From Manihot esculenta (taxonomy: Eukaryota; Streptophyta; Magnoliopsida; Malpighiales; Euphorbiaceae), in contig NC_035170.2 in NCBI RefSeq assembly GCF_001659605.2, positions 10,032,817-10,096,816 of the forward strand: a stretch of 64,000 bases of DNA, read 5' to 3'. Both the position numbers and the translations under genes were made by a program. Numbering within the stretch: position 1 is the stretch's first letter; every line of letters starts with the position of its first letter. A model generated the notes under the pieces. The model worked only from the letters and a program-made list of their open reading frames with translations. It was not told where the DNA came from and searched no databases. Below, in pieces: positions 47,401 to 59,400 of this stretch.

Positions 47401-50400
47401 CCATTAATTCTTTAACAAATTCACAGTGATTAATAAGACTAATCACCTCACTATGAATAGAATTTCAAATTTGCAGAAACAAACGAGCATCATCCCTCAT
47501 CCAATCTCTACGAGTTTCATCAGTTGGAGGATCCTTGGTAAGATGATCATCCATTGCAATACTTCGTAAATAAATACGGATAGTCTTACTCCAATCTAAA
47601 AAATTAGATCCATTTAATTTGTGTTCCGTGATTTTAGTCATCACAGGAATCAGTTACGGTGGTTTTAACTTCAGCCATCAAAACAACCAACCCAAAACAA
47701 TCAAAATAGCAAAAGATCATAAGGACAGTACCCGTGAACAGTACCGATGAACAGTACCCGTGAACAGCACCGATGAACAGTACCCGTGAACAGTGCCGAT
47801 GAACAGTGCCGATGAACAGTACCGGTGAACAATACTGATGAACAGTACCGTGAACAGTGCCGGTGAAGAGATCCAAATGTTACCCTTTGTGGATAACCCA
47901 AATGAACGGAGCCCTAAGTCCAAAAAAAATTTTGAAACTTGACGAGAGAGAAAAGAGGAAAAAAATCTCTACGAGAAAGGCTCTGATATCATGCAGAAAG
48001 ATAATATTTGTTGTATTTCACAATAGAGATTACAACCTATTTATACATGAGAGACGGTATCTAAACAGGAAGAAAAATCAAGCCTATGATTATGCAATCC
48101 CTAAAATTAAGTAACTAACCCATCTATCAATATTTAGTTCCTATATTAACATATTTACTTCCTATAACCTATAACAACTCCAAACATGGTCACCTTCGAG
48201 TTGAAGCTTTTATAAATGCAGATTGGGCAAGATCTCTCGATAACAGGAGATTCACCTTTAGCTACTGCACAATTGTGGGAGGGGACTTTGTCACTTGGAG
48301 GAGCAAAAAGCAAAGTGTTGTTGCTCGGCTAAGTGCTGAAGCAGAATACAGAGCAATGATCTAAGGTATGTGTGACCTTTTATGGTTGCGCAAGTTATTG
48401 GAGGAGCTGAGGTTGCCCGAGAGAGACAAGATAACTTTGTATTGTGACAATAAAGCTGCCATTGGTATAGTACAAAATTCAGTTCAACATGACCGAACGA
48501 AGCACATTGAGATTGGTCGGTACTTCATTAAAGAAAAATTAACAAACGGTGTCTTGAGCTAGTTCATGTGACTTATACTGGGCAACTTGCAGATGTATTT
48601 ACTAAAGGCTCAATAATAAGATCTACCATAATCTGATTTGAAGTTGGGCATGTGTGACGTCTATGCACCAACTTGAGGTGGAGTGTTGACTTATTTGCTG
48701 ATTCTAAGGATATGATTTGATTTGATTTGATTAGGATCCTTAATTATCTCTATAATTATTTTTTGATTACTTGCTTTCTATTTAGTTATAACTCTATGTA
48801 TAAATAGTCATATAAATCACTTGTAAAGATCAAGAGTGAAATATAAGAATACTCTATAGCACAAGGAGATGAGCTTTCTTTTTGTTTTTTTCCTTTTGTT
48901 GGAAAACATTTGGTGCCATGTTCATGTTCAAATTACATTAATATCTCACTAATTGATTTTTATGCTACACTTTTTGGCCAAGAAAATTCAATAATATAGT
49001 TTCTTTTTGTGCATTATTTTTGGGCCTTTTTGGTAACTTGGGTTGTATGTTTCTCCTACAGGTTCTTGTATATTTAAAAGAAGAGAATTAGCAACTTCTC
49101 TTGAGACAAGGACACGATTCCCAGAACTAGTAATACAAGAAGAGAAGAGAGTACGTTTTGTGGTGGTCAATGGTTTGGATATAGTTGAGAAGCCTAATAA
49201 TGTGCCTGTTGAAGATGCTGAGTGGTAAGTGATATGATAAATTTTCTCATTTCTGCCTTGCCTTTTGGTTATATTGCTTAATAGTCCTTTGGCTTTTTTT
49301 ATATTTAATCATTTTCTTTATCTAGTTTGGTGAAATGTGTTATTGTAAGACCCTAGTTTTTCATATGCAATATTTTTCAACCAAACCTAGATGCCTACAA
49401 TGACATTTCTTGTCTAGGAACTTCTTCTTTTGTGGGAGGGTGTTGGGGGAGTGGATTTGAAGCTACTAAACTTCTGCTTAAACATATAAAAATTAAAATG
49501 GAAAGAAGTGCATCGGGCAGTTATTTGAAAGAACCTAGCTTTGGGACAGATCCAAACTAGGCTATCCTTCCCAAGACAAAGGGTCGAAAATTTTCAGCAT
49601 TGCATGTCCAGTAAGCAAAGAGAACGTTTTTCTAAACTGTCCATTCTCAAGCCTGCTCTTAACAATCTCCAAGAGTAAGTTCCTCTTATATTGTCATAAC
49701 GACTTTCGAAGTCTGAATGTGTTATCTTTTTCTTTTGAAAACAGGCCTACTACTTTTAACTTCTCATCCTTAGTCCCACAATTGATCTGTCAAATTGCCA
49801 CTAATCAAAACACCATACTCTCACACAAATACACATTAATTTATGACCTGATAATTTTTTTCCTTTCCTGTCTTCGACATAAGCATTGATGCACTCGATT
49901 ATCCTGATTGTGCTCTTTGTTGTTGGCTTTTGATTAATGAGTGGAGGTATTTAGGGAGAAAAGTTTTAAGTTGCACTGGTTTTTATCATACTAAAAATCT
50001 TCAGCTTTCATTTGTTTTTTGAAAAGAGAAACAAAATAATTGTAAATTGATGGGAGCTATATGAGTCATTTGAGAGAAAAGTTGACTTTCCCTTATTGTA
50101 ATACTTTCCCTTAAGCTGGAGTATAGATAGTTTCATACATAGCTTGTTACAAATGCGATCAACCCTAGCTTTATTTAGATTTCAGAGCTTTTGTAAAGAT
50201 GTCCCCTAGTTGTTATTGAATTTTAATGTAATTGATAGGGATCAAAGTTATTAAGGCAAGAGGCGACACTAAAGCGATAGAGTACTTCATGGCCTTAAAT
50301 GAGAGGGAAAACAAGGGTCTTTTTGAAGGGGTAATTTACACAGACCACACATCAACTTAGGAAGTGTAACAGTAAAGTAAATAAACTTTATTTTGTAGCA

Positions 50401-53400
50401 TAACAATCCTTCAACTTCTATTTAAGTAACGTAAAAAATCATTTCACTTACAATAGCAGGTTTATTTTTTATTTAAAATACTAAAAAATTAATTAAATAA
50501 TATAGATGAGAGAGAAAAAATATATATATATATATATTTAATTTAATAAGTGTCAATAGTCAGCAAATTACTAGAAACCTTCTATTGCAGGTGAATGGGT
50601 TTTTATGTTACTTAAATAGTAGCAGAAGGGGTTTTATGTTACAAAATGAAATTTATACATATTAAATTTGGGTTAGACCTAACTCACTCCAAAACTAGCT
50701 CAAGGTGGAGGAGTGTCTATAACCTATATAAGGGGCACATTATCCTTTCCACAACCGATGTGGGGTTCAACACACCCTCTCATGCCCAAAATTTTATTGG
50801 TGAGTGACATATTTATAGGAGACCTAATATCGGATGGGAAGGCTCTGATACCATGTTAAATTTGGATCAGTCCTAACTCACCCCAAAAGGTAGCTCAAGG
50901 AGAGGAGTGCCTATGGCCCATATAAGGGGCACATTATCCTTCCCACAACCGATGTGGGATTCAACAATACACTTTACTGTTATAACCTCTAAATTGATTT
51001 ACGATTTGTATAAATTATCACTTTTTAAAGTGAGGTGACATAATGTGTGTATCTCCTCTCCTCCCCCAAGCTCCCCCCCACATACTTCTAACATGAAAAT
51101 GTCATATTTTTAATTACTCTTTTTGTCCCATAATTTTTGTTGATCTTTTATTTAGTTGTTCCAAAATTATTATCTACTTTCTTTTTTTTACACTATAGTA
51201 ACATATAAATTGACTATTATGGCTCTATTTAATTTTATTTTATTTCCAAAATAGTTTCTCATTAATTTTTTTTTTTAAATGAGTATTAAAAATATCTCTT
51301 TTATATTTAACAAAATGTATGTCTTTAAGATGGGTATAATTGAAAAGTTAATAAAAAAAATTATTTTCTTAATATGTATGAAAAAGCAAAGTAGACAAAA
51401 ATTTATGGGACAGAGGGAGTATTTGGCATCTAAACAATATTTAAGTGAGATAATTTATTTTTAAATCTTATGCAACTTTTAAAATTATAAATTTAAATAT
51501 AAATAATTAATATATATGATAAAATTTTTAAGTAATATACATATTATTTAGGGCTATTTTCATAAAAAATCTAAAATTTTTTGCTATTTTGTAATTAAAT
51601 CCAAAATTATAAAAGTTGGTAAAATTGTCCAGAATTGAAATATGTGTTGCAATTATATCCAAGTTTAAAATTTAAATTAGGGAAAATGTGTCTTACTGAC
51701 GTGACAAGATGATGTGGATTATTTTATTATACTCATATGCCATGTAGATAAATGTCATTGATAAAAAAAATTCCAAACTTTTAGCTATTTTGCAATTTAA
51801 TCCAAAATTTTAAAAATTGATATAATTCAATTTAAAATCTCTAAATTTATCATCTTTCACTACTAAATCTCTAGAATCCTATTATTATACTTCATTTATA
51901 TCTGTGTAATGCAAGAAATTATAATAGAACTTTCTATTTTTTAGTTCTGATTCTCTTAATTTTTTTGGGTTTTAATTATGTTTACTCTTAATACAATGTC
52001 TCTGCTTGTACCTCCAAGTGCTAGCTTATACTATTAAGCTGTAATGAAAGATTAATAGCACAACTGTAAATAGTAATACTACAATTTCTATTTTTTATTA
52101 TATTTATATGGTTTTTTATAATAAATATAGTGAAATTTATTATGATAGACACCTAACAAAGTATTTAGAAAATAAAAAACTAATAAATATGAGACCTATT
52201 ATAATTTTTGTTGGAACTAGTGGCAAATAGAAAGAAGTTAAAGTTATGATTTTCTTACATCAGGCCAAACGAGGATGAAGACAAATAAATTTAGAAATTT
52301 TGAGTTGAATTAATCAATTTTAAAATTTTGGATTAAAATGCAAAACAGTTAAAAGTTTTAGATTTTTTTATTAATAATATTTATCTACGTGGCATATAAA
52401 TATAATAAAATAATCCACATCATTTTTCCACGTCAGCAAGACACACTCTTCCCAATTCAAGTTTTAAGGTTGAATATAATTACAATAAAATTTGTAATTT
52501 TGGACAATTATACCAACTTTTAAAATTTTGGATTAAATTGCAAAATAGCGAAAAGTTTTGAAGGCCTATTATATAAAATTTAAGTTATTTTATTGTTATT
52601 ATTATCCAATAATATAATATTATTTTAAATAATTGAAAGAAATAGTTATTTATTTTTAACTTTATTTAGCATAATATGCTTATAAGAAATTACAAATATA
52701 AATTTAATATGAATAACTAATTAATATATACAATAAACTTTTTAATATAATATACATATGATTTAATTATTTATTATTAATATTGTTAAAATAATATAGT
52801 ATAATTTTAAATTATTAAAATAATAATTAATAATTAATTATTTGTATTTATATTTTTCAGAACTCTCACCTGTCTATAAATACATTAACATTATTTATTA
52901 TATATAATTAATACCAATGTTATCTTCCATTCCCATCTTCCCATCTACCCTTATTAATATATAGAAAAAAAAGTAAAAATGTCGAGACTTCAAAAGAGCC
53001 AACTCATTTATTATTTTCTATTTTGCTTTTGTGTCTTCTTCTTCTTCCCCTTTTCTTTCTTCTTCTTCTTTAGTTGTTTCTGTTGCTTAGTTTAAAACAC
53101 ATTAAACTTAAAAAAAAAAAGAAGAAAAAAGAAATGTTGTAAAGAGTCCGCGCTTGGCGCCTCCCTTCATTGAGACAAGCGCATTAGTGAAGGGAGTCTC
53201 ACCTGGTACCTCGCACAACACCTTAATAACATTGGTAAAGATGAACTTTTCTTAATCTTGTCATGAATAAAGTGGCAATCACTCTCAATATATTTGGCTC
53301 ATTCGTGAAATACCATGTTATAAATTGTATAAAGGACAACTTAATTATCACGCCATAACTTTGTTGACATGGAGAACTTAAGACCAACTTCGTTCAATGA

Positions 53401-56400
53401 CTAATACATTCAAACAATTCACATACTAATTGTGCCATAGCTTATACTCTGACTGAGCTAGACCAAGTGGCCACATTATATTTTCTCTCTATGACTCCAG
53501 ATTTCTCCCAATAAACACATGATACCTTGTAGCAGATCTTATGCTACTTTCTTATGCTCAACATGCATCTAAAAACCACTCAAGTTTAGAGGGTCCATGA
53601 TTTGAATACAACAAACCTCATCGTGGAGCTCCCTTCAAATAGTACAAAATCTGGTCTAACATTGTCCAATGGTTAATTGTCGGAGAAAACATGAATAGAC
53701 TCACAATACTAGCAGCAATTACTATGCCAACAAGTCTTCTATATCTTTTAGGATTTTCAAACAGTTCATTATCGTTAATTAAGAGTTGTAAATGTGGGGT
53801 CATGGGTGAATAATACATTTTCTGTATCAACAAGTCAAGAACATACCTTTTTTGAGACAAGAGAACACCTCCCTTGCATCTTGATTTTAATACCGAAGAA
53901 ATACTTTAACAAGTGCAAGTACTTGGTCTGAAATTGAGCATGAAGTAAGGTTTTTAGAGATGAAATACCTTCAACATCACTCCTAGTTATGACAATATCA
54001 TTGATATATATAACTAATAGGATAATGCTAGCATTAGATCGTCTATAGAATAAAAAATGATCAACATTTTCTTTTTTGCATCCCAAAATTCTTGAATTGA
54101 CTCGCTAAACCTCCCAAACCAAGCTTGAGAACGCCGTTTGAAACCAGTGTAATGGCCAATCATATGTGGCTGCCATAGAGGTGAATATTTGAATGAATGC
54201 CATCTTTGTGATTGGAAGCAAGTGCCTAAACAATCAATACCGTAAGTTTTAGCGTATCCTGTAGCAATAATGTGGGCTTAAAGATGGGCCACAAAACCAT
54301 TGATATACCTTGCGTGCAAACGCGCATTCACATCCAATGGCCTTCATTTCTATAAGCAAATGTACTAAAAGTCCAAGTATCATTAGAGGGACCTCTCTCT
54401 GAGGCGAGGCAGCAATCCCAAGTGAGGCACCTCTCTCTGAGGCCCTCGCCTTAGAGGGAGAGGCGCCAAGGGCCTCCATTTTTCTTTTTTAACAGAAAAA
54501 AAGAAAAAAGAAAAAAAAAGCAAAATCTTGTTGAAAGAAATAAGGAAAGAGGAAGGAGGAGGAGGAGGAGGAGAAGAAGGAGGAGGAGGAGAAGAAGAAG
54601 GAGGAGGAGGAAGGAGATGTCTCGATGGAAGAGAAAGTAGTTTAAATAATATTTGAAAGTCACCTTTTCTTCTTGGAAGAAGAAGAGATATGAAATCTTT
54701 TACTTTTCTTCTTTTTTGCTTTTTTCTTGTATATAATAAATTACCTTGGTATTAGAAACATGGAAATACAATATGAATATTGGAAATATTAATATATTAT
54801 TTATTTATTTATAAACTTATAGAAACTTAATATTAAGTTATTTAGTTTTATTTATATATTTTATTATCATTTTATTTTTATTATATATATTATATTATTC
54901 TTCTATATTCTATACTATAATTATATTCTATATTAAATAATATTATTATTTATGATATAGATTATTCTATTATATAGTATATATAATTTAGAGATCTATA
55001 TACTATTTTATTTTTAGTTAATATTATTAATATTATTATTATTTAATTATTTATATATATATTAAGAAATGAATATTAATCTTCTATGCATTTTATATAT
55101 ATATATATAATTTATCATCAACTATATTTTATATATTTTAATCTGATTAAAGAAATTAATATTTAGTTAGATTAAAATATATAAACTATTGTTGATGGTA
55201 CATTATACGTGTTGAATCCCATATCGGTTGTGGAAAGGGGTAATGTGCCCCTTATATGGGTCATAGGCAATCCTCCCCCTTGAGCTAGCTTTTGGGGTGA
55301 GTTAGGCCTGACCTAAATTTAACATGGTATCAAAGCCTCTCCATCCGATGTTGGACACCCCATAAATGTGCCACGCACCAGTAAAAATTCTGGGCGTGAG
55401 GGGGTGTGTTGAATCCCACATTGGTTGTGGAAAGGGGTAATGTGCCCCTTATATGAGTCATAGGCAATCCTCACCCTTGAGCTAGCTTTTGGGGTGAGTT
55501 AGGCCTGACCCAAATTTAACAATACGTATATATACATGTATATTTAAAATATATATAAAAAAAAATAGTTTTGTTGCCTTTTTCAGAAAAGAGTCACCTC
55601 GCCTCTTTCAAAAAGGTGTCACCTCGTCTGTTGCTTCTCGCCTAAGCTGATAGGAGCCTCTATCGCCTTAGGGCCTCTTGCCTAGATAACCCTAGGTGGC
55701 ATCAGTAAGGACAAGATAACAATATTTGGAAAGTAGTGCCTATAATCTTTTTGGAGACGAGAGTACTCGAGAAAGACACACTTGAGGGACTTGAGATCTA
55801 ATTTGGTGATATAAGGATGAACATCATATGAAGCAAATGCTACCAAAAATTCAAGGTTCAAGAGTAAACAATGTTATAGACGGAAAAAGGATAGTGTATG
55901 AGATATTATTATCAAGAACAGAGGATGGCGTTCTATTGATATAAAAAAAAAATAGATGTAGAGATAGCAACAACTCTAACTGTATAGGAGCTTTCATTTG
56001 GAAATAAGTGCACGTATAACCTCAAGAAAGTGTATGTTTTTCCTCTTTGCAACTTTATTTTGAGTGTGTCGATATATGAGGATTAATGCAGGATGCCATC
56101 TTATGTCATATAAGAGTGAAAGGTGGTTGAAAGATATTCTTTGGCCTTATTATGGCATGAGGTTCACATAGAAACATTAAATTGTGTTTTGATTTTAGCA
56201 CATAAGGTACAAAAGATGTAAAATAACTCAAAATGACTTTTCATTAAATATAACCAAGTCATATGAGAATAATCATTGACAAAAGTAATAAAAGTACTTG
56301 AAACTAATATGAGACACAATGGGTAAGGACCCCAAACATCAGAATGAACTAACTTAAAAGGGGACGAAGTTTGTTTATTGACCCGAGAATTTGAAGGAAG

Positions 56401-59400
56401 ATGATGGTGCTTAGCCAGCTGATATGACTAAAAATTTAAAGATAAAATATTCTAAAATTGAGGACATAATTTCTTCAAAGAGAACGATGAAGGGTGTTCC
56501 AGCCTATAGAGCACTTTAAAAGGCTCAAAATACTAGAACAAGCAATGGATCTCATCACTTTTGTGTCAAGGACATAGGGACCTCCGAACTCTTGCCATTT
56601 GCCAATAATCTACTTTGACCCTAAAATAAGCAATGATTAGAAAAAAAATAAGACAACAATTCAAAGTGTGAATGAGTTTATTAATGAAAATTAAATAAAA
56701 GAAAACGTTGATAGACTCAGCATAGAGGACAATGAAATTGACAAAGTTAGATTAATAGTTTTAGAATCAAGAACAGAAGTAGAACTATTTGCTGAAGTAA
56801 CTCTAGATGATGTAGTGTGAGATTGAAAAGAAGAAAAGAGTCTTGGATTGCACGTCATGGGATATGTAGAACTAGAATCAAGGATCCTTTTTGATAAAGA
56901 GAAAACAAGAGATGTAGTGGATTTATCTAATTCAATAATAGCAGTAATGTGAGAAGTAGTGGACTTTAAGGATGCTTTATACTAAGAAAATTGAGCAAGC
57001 TCATCTATAGAAACTAGAACAATATTCTCTAAGGATAGGGTGTCCACAATATTAGAAGCGACAACATGAGCTGATTGAACACGTTGATTTTTGTTTTCAA
57101 GTTATCTACATGTATGTTTGGTATGTCCTGGTTCATAACAATAATAGCACACAATTCCACTTGACTCCGATTACAACTACCAATACCCTCACCTTTGTTT
57201 TCACTTCTATTTTGCTAGTGGCTAGTGGCATTCCAATTTCCATGGTTGATAAAAACACTATTAGCTTGAGGTGATAGAATCTGTGCCATTTCAGTATGGA
57301 GAATTCTAGTGAAAGCGTCATTGAGAATGTTAAATTCGGGCCAGGCCTAACTCACTAAAAAAACTAGCTCAAGGAGGAGGATTGCCTATGCCTCATATAA
57401 GGGGCACATTACCCCTTTCCACAACCGATGTGGGATTCAATACACCCCCTCACGCCTAGAATTTTTACTGGTGCGTGGCACATTTATGGGGCGCCCAACA
57501 TTGGATGGGGAGGCTCTGATACCATGTTAAATTTGGGCCAGGCCTAACTCACCCCAAAAGCTAGCTCAAGGAGGAGGATTGCCTATGTCTCATATAAGGG
57601 GCACATTACCCCTTTCCACAACCGATGTGGGATTCAATAGAGAACAATATCAAATTCTGGGGGCAAACCAACATTAAACTTATGACTGCCATTTGTTCCC
57701 ATTGTGATTGCAAAACTTTAATGTTTGTACCAAAGGGAAGCATTGAAATATGAGTAAGAGTTTATCTTGCATTTTTGAAGAATTTTGGGAGGAATTTTTT
57801 ATTATATTCCTATTTAATTGATCTTTGTAAGGTTTGACTATTTATACACAAAGAATCAATCTAATTAGGAGTATTTACAACACACCTAGTTAGGAATATT
57901 TACAATAAAGGTAGAGAATAAAAGCCCTATAATCAAGCATAATTATAGGGATCCTCTATGTTGGTCAACACTCCTTCTCAAGTTGGTGCATGGATATTAC
58001 ACATGCCCAATTTGCAAACCAAGGTGTGATAAGTGTTGTTGCTAAGTCCTTTGGTAAATATATCGGCTAGTTGTTTTTCGAAAGTCACGTGATCTAATCT
58101 CAAGGCACCGTTTGTTGGTTTCTCTTTAATAAAGTCTCGATCAATCTCTATGTGTTTCGTTCGGTCATGTTGAACCGGATTATGAGCTATACTGATGGCA
58201 GCTTTGTTGTCATGGTACAAGGGGAGTTTATCCCTCTCTAATGGTTTCAATTCCTCCGACAATTTTTGCAACTATAGGAGTTTACAAACACCTTGTGCCA
58301 TTGCTCTATACTCAGCTTTAGCATTTGATCGAACAACGACACTTTTCTTCTTACTTCTCCAAGTGACAAGATTTCCTCCCACAAGTGTGCAGTAACCAAT
58401 AGTCGATCTCCTATCATCAAGGAATCCAGCCCAATCTGCATCTGTGAATACGTTTATGCGGAGATGACCATGTTCAGAGAATAAGAGACCTTTTCCCAGA
58501 GCAGACTTCAAGTATCGCAAAATGCGAAAAACAACAGCTTGCATGTGAGGCTCATGCATAAATTGACTAAGCTAAATGCATATACTATGTCCGGTCGAGT
58601 ATGTGAAAGATAAATGAGTTTGCATGCCAACCTCTGATATCTGCCAATATCCACTGATTCACTAATCCCTGCTTGTAGCTTGTGATTGCTATCAATGGGA
58701 GTTTCTGTTGGTTTATTGCCTAACATACTAGTTTCTTCCAAAAGATTCAAAATGTAATTCCTCTAACAAATAAAGATCCTCTTATTTGATCTGGCAACCT
58801 CAATTCTCAGGAAATATTGAAGTTTTTCTAGATTTTTAATTTCAAACTCCTTAGTCAAAAGCTTTTTCAGTCGAGTCATCTCGTCAGTATCATCTCCTGT
58901 CATTTCTATGTCATCAACATAGACTATGAGAAGAGTAATTTTACCTTTCTGATGTCCGATAAATAAAGTATGATCAGCATTGCTCTGTTGATAGCCAAAG
59001 AAAATCATAGCTCTGCTGAATCAATCAAACCAAGCTCTGGGTGACTGCTTCAACCTATGCAAAGCCTTCTTTAGCCTGTACACCTTTCCTTTTGTTTTTT
59101 CATTAGTAAATTCAGGGGGGATTATCATATACACTTCAAGTCTCCACTAAGCTCTATGGTGGAATGCAATTTTTACATCAAATTGCTATAGGTCGCAGTC
59201 AAAATTGGCAGCGTAAGCTAACAATACTCTTTATTGAGTTTATTTTGGCAACAAGAGCAAATGTCTCCTGGATGATTTACTCCATAGATTTGAATACATC
59301 TCTTGGCAATTAGTATGGCCCTGAATCTTTTAATTGATCCATATGCTTTGTGTTTCATAGTGAATAACTATTTGCAGCCAATTGTTTTTTTTTTTCAGGT

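Larger units (their letters stand above)
43880..48176 (-). mobile_element. Copia-2: rearranged Ty1/copia element, minus strand, TSD ACTCC
   Basis: 185-bp LTRs at both ends differ by about two bases, and ACTCC lies on both sides (43875-43879, 48177-48181), so this 4.3 kb unit inserted recently and as one piece. On its own strand: primer site, leader with a 13-bp minisatellite, gag N-terminus, an inverted RT segment where gag C-terminus and protease should be, then integrase, RT and RNase H. It lacks protease and the gag zinc knuckle, so it could only have moved with help. It lies antisense to Copia-1 and the host gene. Confidence 0.93.
39754..48856 (+). mobile_element. Copia-1: Ty1/copia element in intron 3, split by Copia-2
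   Basis: 5' LTR, initiator-Met-like primer site, gag, protease, integrase, RT, RNase H, purine tract (TTGAGGTGGAG before 48684) and a 3' LTR cut short by about 20 bp. Without Copia-2 it is about 4.8 kb, a normal copia size. Same sense as the host gene. Many stops; inactive. No clear target duplication, perhaps because the right end is trimmed. Confidence 0.88.
50250..53235. mobile_element. DNA-transposon-like insert 1 in Copia-4
   Basis: It separates two RNase H parts of Copia-4. The left end has GTTATTAAGGCAAGAGGCGA and the right end, on the other strand, GTTATTAAGGTGTTGTGCGA, an imperfect terminal inverted repeat with GGCGAGG-like words. No transposase. A TRIM (50660-50966) and a foldback element (51551-52566) lie inside. 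No target duplication was identified, so the class (hAT or other) is open. Confidence 0.45.
54397..55700. mobile_element. DNA-transposon-like insert 2 in Copia-4
   Basis: It interrupts RT of Copia-4. Ends carry GAGGCGAGGCAGC / GCCTCGCCT-like words. The right end on the other strand (GTTATCTAGGCAAGAGGC, then GGCGATAGAG) resembles the left end of insert 1, so the two are one family. The interior is AT-rich with a GGA microsatellite, a 36-bp hairpin and TRIM-1. No transposase. Confidence 0.45.

Noticed and set aside
47634..47923. Minus-strand frames with repeated YCSSVLFTGTVHRH units
   Set aside because: Pure reading of the 13-bp minisatellite; all three frames give the same pattern.
54451..54663. 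Leucine-run protein on the minus strand
   Set aside because: Translation of a GGA/GAA microsatellite.
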